Source of the DNA: Sphingobacteriales bacterium
Lineage (GTDB): Bacteria > Bacteroidota > Bacteroidia > Chitinophagales > Chitinophagaceae
DNA length: 37,203 bases
Direction: 5' to 3'
Assembly (NCBI GenBank): GCA_024642285.1
Contig: JAHEBJ010000022.1
Span: forward strand, 1 to 37,203
Under the pieces are notes generated by a model, which saw nothing but the letters and a program-made list of their open reading frames with translations, had not been told where the DNA came from and searched no databases. The translations under genes and the position numbers were made by a program. This document shows, piece by piece, positions 1-8,951 of this stretch; position 1 is the stretch's first letter, and the number at the start of each line of letters is the position of its first letter.

Positions 1-85
1 AGTTGAATGGCAAAATTACTGAACAAAGAGCCGTGCAACAAATCAACAGGCATTTTGTTTGTATCTTTAACACAAGTAAGTACAT

Positions 86-2953
86 ATGGCGAAAGTTAAG
101 AAGGCTTCTGAAGAAGAACCCGTTCATAAAGATTTTATTGAAGTATTTGGTGCAAGGGAACATAACCTGAAGGATATCGATATTAAAATTCCAAAGAACA
201 AACTGGTAGTTTTTACAGGGGTAAGTGGTAGTGGTAAATCATCACTTGCATTTGATACGATTTACAACGAAGGTCAGCGCCGGTACATGGAAAGTTTTAG
301 TGCCTACGCCCGGCAATTTGTAGGTGATATGGAACGGCCCGATGTTGATAAGATTACCGGCTTATCACCTGTGATTTCCATTGAACAAAAGACAACCAAC
401 AAAAATCCACGGAGCACCGTGGGTACAGTTACTGAAATTTATGATTTTCTTAGATTGCTGTATGCAAGGGTAGGTGAGGCTTACAGCTACAACACCGGAA
501 TGAAGATGGTGAAGTTTAGTGAGGAGGAAATTGTGACGAACATCTTCGAAAGATATGAGGGTAAGAAAATTTCTGTACTTGCTCCATTGGTGAGAGGAAG
601 AAAAGGACATTACCGTGAATTGTTTGAAGACATCCGTAAAAAAGGATTTTTAAAAGTAAGGGTAGATGGAGAAGTAATGGATCTGAAACCAAGAATGCAG
701 GTTGACCGCTATAAAATTCATGATATAGAAGTTGTGGTTGACAGGTTGGCTGTGACAGATGACATGAGAGTGCGGCTAAGCCAGAGTATTCAAAAAACAT
801 TACAGCTTGGTAAAGATTTGATGTTTCTGTTGATTCATGACGATGATAAAGTGATCCAATATAGCAAACAACTGATGTGTGAGGAAACAGGTATCAGTTA
901 TGAAGAACCTTCGCCCAATGCGTTTTCATTTAATTCGCCATACGGTGCATGCCCCACCTGCAGAGGATTGGGTAATGTTTTTACGATAGATATGGATGAA
1001 GTGTTGCCTGATAAATCAATAAGTGTTAGTGAAGGGGCAATAGCCCCACTGGGAGAGGAAAGAGATGCAAGTGTTTTCAGACAGGTAGAAGCATTTGCAA
1101 AAAAGAATAAGATCAATTTAAATAAACCTGTTAAAGATTTATCAGAAACGCAACTTAATTTATTGCTCAACGGAGATAAAGAAATAAATGCCGACCTGGA
1201 ACTGGACATGAGCGATGAAACTATTCCGGAAGTTTATACGGGTAGCTATGAAGGCATTGTTCCCATGCTGAAACGTTGGTTTTCTTCCAGCAACAGTTCG
1301 GAAGGGTTGAGAAGCTGGGTGGAAAAATTTATGGTACTGGCACCCTGCGGTTCCTGTGACGGGGCAAGATTGAAAAAAGAAAGCCTTTGGTTTAAAATTG
1401 ATAAAAGGAATATTGCAGAACTGAGCAATTTGAATTTAGATAATCTTGCCGCCTGGTTTGATGGATTAGAATTGAGGATAAGTGATAAACAAAATGCTAT
1501 TGCCAAAGATGTTTTAAAAGAAATAAGGGAACGGCTGCAGTTTTTATTGGATGTGGGGTTAACCTATCTTTCTTTAAACAGGCCTTCTAAAAGCCTTAGT
1601 GGCGGAGAATCGCAGCGTATCAGGCTGGCCACACAAATTGGCTCGCAGTTGCAGGGCATTACTTATATTTTAGATGAGCCCAGCATTGGGTTACATCAAA
1701 GAGATAACCAACGATTGATTGCTGCTCTACAGAATTTAAGAGATATTGGAAATAGTGTTTTGGTAGTGGAGCATGATAAGGACATTATGCTGGCATCTGA
1801 TTACCTGGTTGATATTGGCCCTAAAGCCGGTAAACATGGTGGCGAAATTGTTGCCATAGGCACACCAAAAACTATTTTAGATTCTAATTCAGAAACGGCT
1901 CAATACCTTCTTGGTACAAAAAGTATTGAAGTGCCAAAGGAAAGAAGAAAGGGTAATGGTAAATTTATAGAGCTCAAGGGAGTGAAGGGTAATAACCTGC
2001 AGGATGTTTCAGTGAAATTTCCGCTGGGTAAATTGATATTGGTTACCGGTGTAAGTGGCAGTGGTAAATCAACCTTAATAAATGAAACACTTTACCCGCT
2101 GCTGAGTAAGTTTTGTTACAACTCTAAAGCTAACCCGTTAGAATATAAATCCATCAAGGGTTTGGAGCAGATTGATAAAGTAATTGAAATAGATCAAAGC
2201 CCGATCGGGCGTACGCCCAGAAGCAACCCGGCAACCTACTGCGGTTTTTTTACTGAGATAAGAACATTGTTTGCATCGGTACCCGAAGCAAAAATAAGGG
2301 GTTATAAACCTGGCCGTTTTTCATTCAATGTAAAAAGTGGTCGCTGCGAAGTTTGCCAGGGCGGCGGCATGCGGGTAATTGAAATGAATTTTTTACCCGA
2401 TGTACATGTGCATTGCGAAAAATGTAATGGCCGCAGATATAACAGAGAAACACTGGAGATTCGATACAAAGGAAAATCCATCAGCGATGTACTAGATATG
2501 ACGGTTGACGAAGCAGTTGAATTTTTTCAACCTGTACCATTTATCTACCGGAAAATAAAAGTATTACAAGATGTTGGCTTGGGCTATATTACCCTTGGAC
2601 AAAGTGCCGTAACACTAAGTGGTGGCGAAGCTCAGCGGGTAAAACTTTCTACCGAACTGGGAAAAAAAGACACCGGAAAAACATTTTACATACTTGATGA
2701 ACCTACCACCGGGCTTCATTTTCAGGATATACAGCATTTACTGGAAGTAATCAATAAACTGGTTGACCGTGGTAACACTGTCTTAGTGATTGAGCATAAT
2801 ATGGATGTGATAAAAGTTGCAGACCATATTATTGATATTGGCCCAGAAGGAGGTGACGGTGGCGGACTTGTGTTATTTGACGGTATACCTGAGGACTTGG
2901 TTAAAGTAAAAGAGAGTTTTACCGGAAAATATTTACAGGCTGAGCTAAAATGA
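86..2953 (+). CDS. uvrA: UvrABC excinuclease subunit A
   Basis: UvrA is the damage-recognition ATPase of nucleotide excision repair; it dimerises, loads UvrB on damaged DNA and leaves. The 955-residue protein has the full family layout. ATPase I has a Walker A at residues 45-52 (GVSGSGKS), a zinc module with cysteine pairs at 289/292 and 421/424, and an LSGGESQR signature near residue 504. ATPase II has a second GVSGSGKS near residue 655, a zinc finger with C754/C757 and a CEKC pair near residue 777, and an LSGGEAQR signature. Length is normal (about 940). The ATG has no Shine-Dalgarno sequence, as usual in Bacteroidota; a TATCTTTA at 62-69 could be the -7 box. It appears monocistronic, ending at a strong hairpin. 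Bases 1-85 hold no gene that I can support. Confidence 0.98.
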   Translation: MAKVKKASEEEPVHKDFIEVFGAREHNLKDIDIKIPKNKLVVFTGVSGSGKSSLAFDTIYNEGQRRYMESFSAYARQFVGDMERPDVDKITGLSPVISIEQKTTNKNPRSTVGTVTEIYDFLRLLYARVGEAYSYNTGMKMVKFSEEEIVTNIFERYEGKKISVLAPLVRGRKGHYRELFEDIRKKGFLKVRVDGEVMDLKPRMQVDRYKIHDIEVVVDRLAVTDDMRVRLSQSIQKTLQLGKDLMFLLIHDDDKVIQYSKQLMCEETGISYEEPSPNAFSFNSPYGACPTCRGLGNVFTIDMDEVLPDKSISVSEGAIAPLGEERDASVFRQVEAFAKKNKINLNKPVKDLSETQLNLLLNGDKEINADLELDMSDETIPEVYTGSYEGIVPMLKRWFSSSNSSEGLRSWVEKFMVLAPCGSCDGARLKKESLWFKIDKRNIAELSNLNLDNLAAWFDGLELRISDKQNAIAKDVLKEIRERLQFLLDVGLTYLSLNRPSKSLSGGESQRIRLATQIGSQLQGITYILDEPSIGLHQRDNQRLIAALQNLRDIGNSVLVVEHDKDIMLASDYLVDIGPKAGKHGGEIVAIGTPKTILDSNSETAQYLLGTKSIEVPKERRKGNGKFIELKGVKGNNLQDVSVKFPLGKLILVTGVSGSGKSTLINETLYPLLSKFCYNSKANPLEYKSIKGLEQIDKVIEIDQSPIGRTPRSNPATYCGFFTEIRTLFASVPEAKIRGYKPGRFSFNVKSGRCEVCQGGGMRVIEMNFLPDVHVHCEKCNGRRYNRETLEIRYKGKSISDVLDMTVDEAVEFFQPVPFIYRKIKVLQDVGLGYITLGQSAVTLSGGEAQRVKLSTELGKKDTGKTFYILDEPTTGLHFQDIQHLLEVINKLVDRGNTVLVIEHNMDVIKVADHIIDIGPEGGDGGGLVLFDGIPEDLVKVKESFTGKYLQAELK

Positions 2954-2982
2954 AAAATCCATGTCTCATAAACATGGATTTT
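2954..2982. terminator. Two-way intrinsic terminator after uvrA
   Basis: An 11-bp perfect stem (AAAATCCATGT / ACATGGATTTT) closes a 7-base loop right after the uvrA stop. It is T-rich on both flanks: TTTTATT follows on the plus strand and TTTTTCATTTT on the minus strand. It can therefore end uvrA from the left and the minus-strand outer-membrane-protein transcript from the right. Confidence 0.8.
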
Positions 2983-3118
2983 ATTAAGTAGTGTAAAAGA
3001 TGTCAACGAGATTCTAAAATTGTGGTTTCAGGGGTAACAAGCGGATATTAAAATATCCATAGCTATCCTCGGGGGTTGAACTTCTGTTGTATCATTTACA
3101 CTAAAGCTTTTATCATTC

Positions 3119-3211
3119 TTATTTAAAAATCTGGATTATCAAAAGCAGGCATGTTGTAAAGATCAGCAATGCTTTAAAGGATCCCGGATTAAGTTGAAAA
3201 TTGTTGCTCAT
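3119..3211 (-). CDS. Possible 30-residue single-helix membrane peptide (or frameshifted 60-residue gene)
   Basis: In the 282-bp gap between uvrA and the outer membrane protein gene, the minus strand has an ATG at 3211 and a 30-codon frame. It reads MSNNFQLNPGSFK, then a hydrophobic run (ALLIFTTCLLLIIQIF) that would span a membrane, then a stop. The next frame (+1) stays open for about 30 more codons after the stop, to a TGA at 3028-3030, with ordinary-looking composition (for example SVNDTTEVQPPRIAMDIL). Removing one base in the ATTTTTAAAT tract would join both into a 60-residue protein. It starts 24 bp downstream of the outer membrane protein stop and lies before the shared terminator, so it could be co-transcribed. 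I recognise no family. The frame could be chance. Confidence 0.3.
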   Translation of the reverse strand: MSNNFQLNPGSFKALLIFTTCLLLIIQIFK

Positions 3212-3235
3212 ATACTTCCCATTAAAGATTTTATT

Positions 3236-4231
3236 TTAATAAACTGCCGGACACCGGGTTTGTTTGGCCGCACTCCTTGCAAACGAACTCTCGTAAATTT
3301 CTCCCAATCTTACACCCACTTTCAATACGATTGAAAAATAGGTATCTAAGTCCTTTGTATCTCCACGTTGCGTACCGGCCGGATATCTTGTCATGCCTGG
3401 ATAAATAATTCCTTTTGATTTATCTGATAATTTGTAGGCCAAAGTTGCCTCCTGAGAACTCAGGTATTTGGTATAGTTCGTAGGGTCAATATATTTTTGG
3501 CTCACATCATCAATATAATCAGTAAAAGTTTTCCGGTATAAAAACTCACCGCTTACATTGATCCGGTCAGAAACATAATATTTCAGTCCACCGCCAAAGG
3601 GAATATTTAACTGTGTTAATTTATAGGGCTGGCTATAAGGATACTCCGGCATGCCCTGCCCTTCAAGCTGAAGCGGTTTTAGGTAGTACCAGGTTTTATT
3701 TCCCGAGGCATCTGTCAGAGAACCTTTAGGATTAAAATGGAAAACACCAACGCCGGCAAGTGCATATGGCCTCAAGCGGGGTTCATACTCCGATTCCCTG
3801 TTAAACAGCATTGTCGGAAAGAATTCAATCGCCATATAACCTTCCAGAATGGTTGTTTTGAAATCGAGGTTACGCTGTTTGCGCCAAAGCTCATTGATAC
3901 CTGTTGTATTAATGATGTCATCACTTCCCTCAAGATAAGTTACGTCGGCAGCAAGGCGTAATCCAAACCAGTTTTTCGGATACATGGTTATAAACGCTCC
4001 CTTCATAAATTTTGTAAATTCAAAATTCATGTCCTTTAGATCGTTGGTACCCTTTCCTGAATTTCCTCCCAGGTCGCCCAAGAAGAAGCTGGGACCAAAA
4101 TTTAAACCCACTTCCCACTTGACTTTTTCGCCAAAAAGAAATGCCTGAGAATATGATGTTGAGAAAATGCTAAAACTGATCAGGGTAAGTACGACCGTCT
4201 TAATAACAAATTGTGGTAAATATGGTTTCAT
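3236..4231 (-). CDS. Secreted protein, probable outer membrane beta-barrel
   Basis: A 331-residue protein whose N-terminal signal peptide (hydrophobic core about residues 10-25, cleavage after SYSQ near residue 29) sends it across the inner membrane. The mature part starts with WEVGLNFGPSFFLGDLGG, the typical first strand and turn of Bacteroidota outer membrane beta-barrel proteins. Alternating aromatic/polar stretches follow (RLRPYALAGVGVFHF, NIPFGGGLKYYVSDRINVSGE, and a final YFSIVLKVGVRLGEIY), consistent with barrel strands. Ligand and role cannot be read from the sequence. It resembles the DUF6089/porin-like group, but I cannot tell which family. The 145-bp upstream gap holds no clear TAnnTTTG promoter box; transcription could come from the acetyltransferase gene upstream. 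Confidence 0.75.
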   Translation of the reverse strand: MKPYLPQFVIKTVVLTLISFSIFSTSYSQAFLFGEKVKWEVGLNFGPSFFLGDLGGNSGKGTNDLKDMNFEFTKFMKGAFITMYPKNWFGLRLAADVTYLEGSDDIINTTGINELWRKQRNLDFKTTILEGYMAIEFFPTMLFNRESEYEPRLRPYALAGVGVFHFNPKGSLTDASGNKTWYYLKPLQLEGQGMPEYPYSQPYKLTQLNIPFGGGLKYYVSDRINVSGEFLYRKTFTDYIDDVSQKYIDPTNYTKYLSSQEATLAYKLSDKSKGIIYPGMTRYPAGTQRGDTKDLDTYFSIVLKVGVRLGEIYESSFARSAAKQTRCPAVY

Positions 4232-4376
4232 CAGAAATCAGATTTAGTCTTTCTATAGTATAATGGATGATTGGTGCGGTCTAAAAAACATCCTTGCTGT
4301 TAAATCGGCAGGACAAAATGTTAAACCACAGATTGAAAACGATAAAAGAGTTAAGATATTGCTTATGTGAATACAA

Positions 4377-4826
4377 TTATTTGCGTAGCAGCATTTCAAT
4401 GTGAGGAATGCCGTCTTCAAGATATTCATCGCTGCTTTGAATAAATCCCAGCGATTTATAGAATTTTGTTAGATAAACCTGTGCGCCTATTTTTATTGAA
4501 TTGCAGTCGAACTGGTTTAAAGCCTTTTCTATACTTACATTCATAAGATCGATGCCCAGGCCTTTAGCCCTGAATTTGGGTGAAGTTACCACCCTCCCAA
4601 TGCTGGCTTCGGTATAGGAAATTCCCTGCGGAATTATACGAGTATAGGCAACAAGTTCATTTTCGTACCAACCGCAAAGGTGCCAGCTCAGCTGATCTTT
4701 ATTATCTGCATCCTGGTAAACACAGTTTTGCTCAACGACAAATACTTCGTTTCGCAGACGCATGATGGTATATAAATCGGCAGCGCTTAGTTCAGTAAAA
4801 GTTTTAAAGGTCCATCGTACCTGCAT
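4377..4826 (-). CDS. elaA: GNAT-family N-acetyltransferase, ElaA type
   Basis: A 149-residue cytoplasmic protein matching ElaA in length (E. coli ElaA is about 153) and layout. The N-terminal part has the ElaA-like run LRNEVFVVEQNCVYQDAD followed by a short segment with WHLCGWYENELVAYTRI. The acetyl-CoA binding motif A is IGRVVTSPKFRAKGLGIDLM, with the R-x-x-G-L-G pyrophosphate loop. The C-terminal FYKSLGF is the usual GNAT motif B. The substrate is unknown in this family. The gene starts 6 bp after the stop of the L,D-transpeptidase-like gene, so both are probably on one transcript; a functional link is not evident. Confidence 0.88.
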   Translation of the reverse strand: MQVRWTFKTFTELSAADLYTIMRLRNEVFVVEQNCVYQDADNKDQLSWHLCGWYENELVAYTRIIPQGISYTEASIGRVVTSPKFRAKGLGIDLMNVSIEKALNQFDCNSIKIGAQVYLTKFYKSLGFIQSSDEYLEDGIPHIEMLLRK

Positions 4827-4832
4827 CTGTAA

Positions 4833-6089
4833 TTATTGTTTTATGAGTGTGAGTAATTCTTTCAAACTGACCGGTTTTTGCTGGTCATCCAGCTCTATGA
4901 CAACACAATATCCTTTTGCACCACCCGCCAAAACCAAAGCATCAATCAAATTTTGCTGATCACTTTCAATTCGCCTGCCATCAGCACTACTCCATATTTC
5001 TTTTGTACACAAGCAACCTTGAGTAGGTGAAATAGGGAAATATGGTTGGTTTGAATAATAATCCGGATTTACTGTTGTACCATGAGCAATTATCTCTGTT
5101 CGGCCGGCAAGGCCAGCAAAATAAACTTCATACGCCGGTTCGTATTTTTGCCAAGATACCGGAAGTAAGGTAGCGTAATTTTTTGCAAAAATTTCAGATA
5201 CACTGTCGGGTTCGCCTTCCGGTATTTCAAAAGGCATTATCATTTGTATGTTAGTTGTTGGTCCAATAAAATTACTCTTAGATATCGCAAGACCTGTCAT
5301 TCTGAAAATGCCCTGCGGCGTATTACCATTAGTTAAATAACCGGGCATATTACTCATGCTTCGGGCAAGCTGTGGTACAGAAAAATAATTTCCAGTTTGA
5401 TCTTTTGTAAAACGGCCGTCTTTTTCTCTTACCATTGCGATACCCGGATAGTTCCGGTTCTTTCGTTGAAAACTGAATAAGATGATCTCATCTTTTAAGA
5501 AAGAACTACTGAGCAAGTCATGCAGGGCCGGACGCTGAATTTTTCCGGCGCCGAGTTTGTTTTGCAGAATAGTAAAGAAGGGTTCGGGGTTCAAAACAGC
5601 AGTATCAGATGTTAATTCTTCTATCTTTTTTGATATCAATGCTGCATTTTTTTCTTTTCCCGAATGAAGAAAAAGATATTCGGCACACATGGCCAATAAC
5701 TTAGGATGCTTAGTTTGTTTAAGGAATGTTGTTATCTGTTTAATAAATACGGCTTTGTAGTTAGCATATATCAACTCCAAAAAAGCTCTTTGAAAAGAGT
5801 AACTTCTTTTTTCAATGCTGACAAAAGCTAATCTTATCCTATTATCTATCCATGGCGAATGGTAATTAAGCAATTCAAGTGCATAGAAAGCATTTTGCCA
5901 ATTTTCCTCTGTACTGTCACTTAAATCATACGAGAGATTTTTGTTGATACTGTTTACCAGGTTACGATATTCTTTTGTTCTGTTTTTTTCGGTGGTGAAA
6001 GTTGCGTAAGGAATTTCGGTTGATTGAGCAACAATATCAACATTTAAAATAAACGTACTTATCAAAAAGGCGAAAATAAATTTCAGCAT
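4833..6089 (-). CDS. Secreted L,D-transpeptidase-like (YkuD-fold) protein
   Basis: A 418-residue protein with a signal peptide (residues 1-21, ending VAQ). Residues about 25-200 are helical and unrecognised. The C-terminal half carries marks of the YkuD fold: YLTNGNTPQGIFRM near residue 250 matches the family's TPxGxF loop; H336 lies in IIAHGT, as in the catalytic HGT; and C359 lies in SPTQGCLC, in place of the SHGCIR nucleophile loop. The His-to-Cys spacing (23) is close to that of true enzymes. The arginine that normally follows the cysteine by two is a cysteine here (C361), so the enzyme may be diverged or inactive. If active it would cross-link or edit peptidoglycan, or anchor proteins to it, in the periplasm. 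The fold is inferred from motifs only. Confidence 0.65.
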   Translation of the reverse strand: MLKFIFAFLISTFILNVDIVAQSTEIPYATFTTEKNRTKEYRNLVNSINKNLSYDLSDSTEENWQNAFYALELLNYHSPWIDNRIRLAFVSIEKRSYSFQRAFLELIYANYKAVFIKQITTFLKQTKHPKLLAMCAEYLFLHSGKEKNAALISKKIEELTSDTAVLNPEPFFTILQNKLGAGKIQRPALHDLLSSSFLKDEIILFSFQRKNRNYPGIAMVREKDGRFTKDQTGNYFSVPQLARSMSNMPGYLTNGNTPQGIFRMTGLAISKSNFIGPTTNIQMIMPFEIPEGEPDSVSEIFAKNYATLLPVSWQKYEPAYEVYFAGLAGRTEIIAHGTTVNPDYYSNQPYFPISPTQGCLCTKEIWSSADGRRIESDQQNLIDALVLAGGAKGYCVVIELDDQQKPVSLKELLTLIKQ

Positions 6090-6108
6090 CCTGCAATTTA
6101 AAATAAAA

Positions 6109-6137
6109 AAAGCATCCTGTTGTGATGAGGATGCTTT
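6109..6137 (-). terminator. Intrinsic terminator of the esterase transcript
   Basis: A 9-bp perfect stem (AAAGCATCC / GGATGCTTT) with an 11-base loop. On the minus strand it is followed by TTTTTTTATTTT. It sits 21 bp after the esterase stop and only about 20 bp before the start codon of the next minus-strand gene. Confidence 0.8.
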
Positions 6138-6157
6138 ATGAGTTTTATTTTAATCAG

Positions 6158-7042
6158 TTATTGAACATGAGCGGCCAGGAAAACACCGATCTTATTAAAG
6201 GCATCGGTAGTAGTTGTGGGTCCCCAGGTGTCCACATGTCCGAGCCCTGTGTACAAATAATATTCATTAGCAACACCGCTGGTAGTTAGCTTGTTTTTTA
6301 AAGCGGTGGATTGCGTAGCAGCGTTTACAATTGCATCAGCATCGCCCTGGAAAATAATTGTTGGGCAACTGCCGGCAACCGCATAAGTAAGCGGACTGGA
6401 TGAAGTATAAAGGGCTGCATTACCAGCGGGTGTTCCATTCATCAATGCAACAATTCCTGCCTGGGCAGGAGCATTGCCTGAGTAGTCGTTATACATAGCT
6501 ACCATATCAGATGGTCCGCAAAAATCAACAACTGCTTTTATTTTAACCGGACTTGAGTATTTGTAAGCTTGAAGTAAAGAAAGATGCCCTCCTGCGCTGG
6601 CTCCCATCAGCACAAATTTGTCGCTAACAAGGTAACTGGCACGGTTACCAAAAATAAATTCAACTGCTGCTTTTATATCCAGTTCCTGCGCAGGGAATGG
6701 GTTTGTTGCGGGAAGCGCAGCAAGACGGTAATTCAAATTGAAAATGGCATAATCGGGAATACGATTTTTTAGTGTGTCTATGTAAGGAGCGAATTCTGAT
6801 TTGTCGCCGCTGAACCATGCCCCGCCATGTATCAGTATCATCACTTTGGTAGTTGTTGCTGATCTGTTTGCCGGCAAATAAATATCCATCTTTTGAAGCG
6901 GGTCTGTGCCATAAGCAACATTGGTCATAGTACTTGCAGCAATGGAACTTTGTCCGCCACCGCCGCTATTATCTGTTTTGGTACATGATATATTTAGTAA
7001 CAATAGAATGGCGGCCGCCAGAAAAAATTTATTCATTTTCAT
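6158..7042 (-). CDS. Lipoprotein alpha/beta-hydrolase (carboxylesterase-like)
   Basis: A 294-residue lipoprotein: the hydrophobic leader ends in the lipobox LNISC, so C20 would be lipidated, followed by a Ser/Gly-rich tether. The rest is an alpha/beta-hydrolase of the esterase/lipase (BD-FAE, hormone-sensitive-lipase-like) group. The oxyanion motif is HGGAW at residues 72-76. The nucleophile elbow is GASAG with S149. The acid is probably D234 in FQGDAD, and the base H269 in GLGHVDTWG, so the triad is complete. The substrate is not predictable; carbohydrate esters or small acyl esters at the cell surface or periplasm are plausible. It lies 60 bp downstream of the ABC exporter with no terminator between, so it may be the last gene of that operon. 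Confidence 0.85.
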   Translation of the reverse strand: MKMNKFFLAAAILLLLNISCTKTDNSGGGGQSSIAASTMTNVAYGTDPLQKMDIYLPANRSATTTKVMILIHGGAWFSGDKSEFAPYIDTLKNRIPDYAIFNLNYRLAALPATNPFPAQELDIKAAVEFIFGNRASYLVSDKFVLMGASAGGHLSLLQAYKYSSPVKIKAVVDFCGPSDMVAMYNDYSGNAPAQAGIVALMNGTPAGNAALYTSSSPLTYAVAGSCPTIIFQGDADAIVNAATQSTALKNKLTTSGVANEYYLYTGLGHVDTWGPTTTTDAFNKIGVFLAAHVQ

Positions 7043-7102
7043 TTGAGGTATATTTAGATATAAAAATACAGATAATAAATTACTCTACTTGTGTAAGGAT
7101 AA

Positions 7103-8950
7103 CTAGGCAATCTTCTGCATCAGGGTAAGCCGCTTGTAAATACTCTCTTCAATTTCTATAAGTTCGAAATGATTACCACGCTCTACGATCTGTCCGTCCT
7201 GCAGAATAAGAATTTCATCTGCTTCCTTGATAGTACTTAAACGATGGGCAATCACTAATGTTGTACGGCCCTGCATCAGGTTGTTCAGCGCTTCCTGCAC
7301 TGATTTTTCCGATTCGGTATCCAGTGCAGATGTAGCTTCATCTAAAATTAAAATGGCCGGATTTTTAAAAACCGCTCTTGCAATACTAATGCGTTGCCTT
7401 TGTCCGCCAGAGAGGCGGATGCCGCGGTCGCCGATATTTGTTTCATATTCATCTTCCGTGTCCATTATAAAATCATGAGCGTTGGCGATCTTTGCTGCTC
7501 TCATTACGTCTTCGATACTTGCATCGGGCTTGCCAAGGGCGATATTATTAAAAATGGAATCGTTGAATAAAATAATATCCTGCGTAACAAAACTCATTTG
7601 CTGCCGCAAACTTTCCATTGTATAACCACGGATATCTTTTCCATCAATGTTGATGCTGCCGGATGTTACGTCGTAAAACCTGGGTAAGAGATCGGCGATG
7701 GTGGACTTACCAACGCCTGATGGACCAACCAGTGCAACGGTTCTTCCTTTTCCAATGGCGAAACTGATATCGGTCAGCACCGGTTTATCGGAATAACCAA
7801 AACAAACATTGTTAAACTCAACCTGGTAATTGAATGATTTTAAAGGAACCGCATTTGGGTGATCATCTACTTCAACTTTTGTATCGAGTACTTCAAGGAT
7901 TCTTCGTCCAGATGCTTCACCACGCTGGATATTGGCCAACGCCACTACCATCGCTTTCGCCGGCCGTATCACTTGCGAAAAAATGGCGATGAATGCAATG
8001 AACTCACTGGCCTGTAATCCGGAGGCATCAACGCCGTTATTTTTTAATATCATGCTTCCGCCATAAATTAAAATGCAGGCAACCACAATTACTCCCGAAA
8101 CTTCGGAGAAGATCGGAGCTAATTCTCTTTTCTTAAATCCCTGCAGGCTTGCCTTGCGGTAAAAATCATTTTCACGACGAAATCTTTTCACTACAAAATC
8201 GGTGGCGTTAAAAGAACGGATTATACGCATGCCCATTAAGGTTTCATCAATGATAGTGAGTAACCTGCCAATTGATGATTGCATATCGCTGGCTTCCTTG
8301 CGTAATTTTTTTGTTACCAATGCGATGCCGATTGCCGAGATAGGGATAATAAGCAGAGTAAACAACGTAAGTTTTACCGAAATTAAAAAGAGGCCAATAA
8401 AATAAGCGATCATCAAGTAGGGTTCTTTAAACAATATTTCTAACGAGTTGCCAGCCACTGCTTCAATTTCAAACACATCAGAGTTCATCCGGCTCAACAA
8501 ATCACCTTTTTTTTCTTTAGTGAAATAACCCATGTGCAGGCGATTCATTTTTTCGAAAATGGCTTCTCTGATTTTTTTTACCAGCAATGTTCTGGCACTA
8601 ACCATGCTGCGCTGCGCCAGGTAACGGAAAACATTGGTGAGTAAAACCGCCAACACAATCAATGCAGCAATAAAATATAATGCATACACCGGGTTCATGG
8701 TCTTAAAATGATAAACCTGGTAATAGAAAAGGTCTTTAAAATATCCTGCCGAAAAAGAAAAAGAAGGAGCAGTTGCATACTGCTGCATACTCTCAACTGT
8801 GTGATGATCGAACAAAAAATTCAACAAAGGTATGATCAACGCAAATTGAAATACACTGAAGAAGGATGCTATTAGTGTAAACACAAAAAACGGGATTACG
8901 AATCTCCCGTAGGGCTTTGCAAAAACTAATAAACGACGATAGGTCCTCAT
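7103..8950 (-). CDS. ABC exporter, MsbA/lipid-flippase type (fused TMD-NBD)
   Basis: A 615-residue half-transporter that works as a homodimer in the inner membrane. Residues 1 to about 330 form a six-helix type IV exporter domain. The ATPase domain has Walker A GPSGVGKS at 409-416, a Q-loop in MSFVTQDIILF, signature LSGGQ at 513-517, Walker B ILILDEATSALD and the H-loop in VIAHRLS. MsbA-like proteins export lipid A precursors, lipids or lipid-linked glycans. The start codon lies one base after the stop of the upstream glycosyltransferase, so the two are translationally coupled; export of a glycosylated lipid is a reasonable inference. The msbA identity is not certain, since Bacteroidota have many related exporters. 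Confidence 0.93.
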   Translation of the reverse strand: MRTYRRLLVFAKPYGRFVIPFFVFTLIASFFSVFQFALIIPLLNFLFDHHTVESMQQYATAPSFSFSAGYFKDLFYYQVYHFKTMNPVYALYFIAALIVLAVLLTNVFRYLAQRSMVSARTLLVKKIREAIFEKMNRLHMGYFTKEKKGDLLSRMNSDVFEIEAVAGNSLEILFKEPYLMIAYFIGLFLISVKLTLFTLLIIPISAIGIALVTKKLRKEASDMQSSIGRLLTIIDETLMGMRIIRSFNATDFVVKRFRRENDFYRKASLQGFKKRELAPIFSEVSGVIVVACILIYGGSMILKNNGVDASGLQASEFIAFIAIFSQVIRPAKAMVVALANIQRGEASGRRILEVLDTKVEVDDHPNAVPLKSFNYQVEFNNVCFGYSDKPVLTDISFAIGKGRTVALVGPSGVGKSTIADLLPRFYDVTSGSINIDGKDIRGYTMESLRQQMSFVTQDIILFNDSIFNNIALGKPDASIEDVMRAAKIANAHDFIMDTEDEYETNIGDRGIRLSGGQRQRISIARAVFKNPAILILDEATSALDTESEKSVQEALNNLMQGRTTLVIAHRLSTIKEADEILILQDGQIVERGNHFELIEIEESIYKRLTLMQKIA

Positions 8951-8951
8951 T

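Noticed and set aside
3-85. Open frame on the plus strand from the left edge and a short ATG frame on the minus strand starting at 53.
   Set aside because: Too short to judge; the plus frame continues deep into uvrA in the wrong frame and neither has recognisable content.
3042-3057. Inverted repeat GGATATT-AA-AATATCC as a terminator.
   Set aside because: Short AT-rich stem with a 2-base centre and no U-tract; probably chance.
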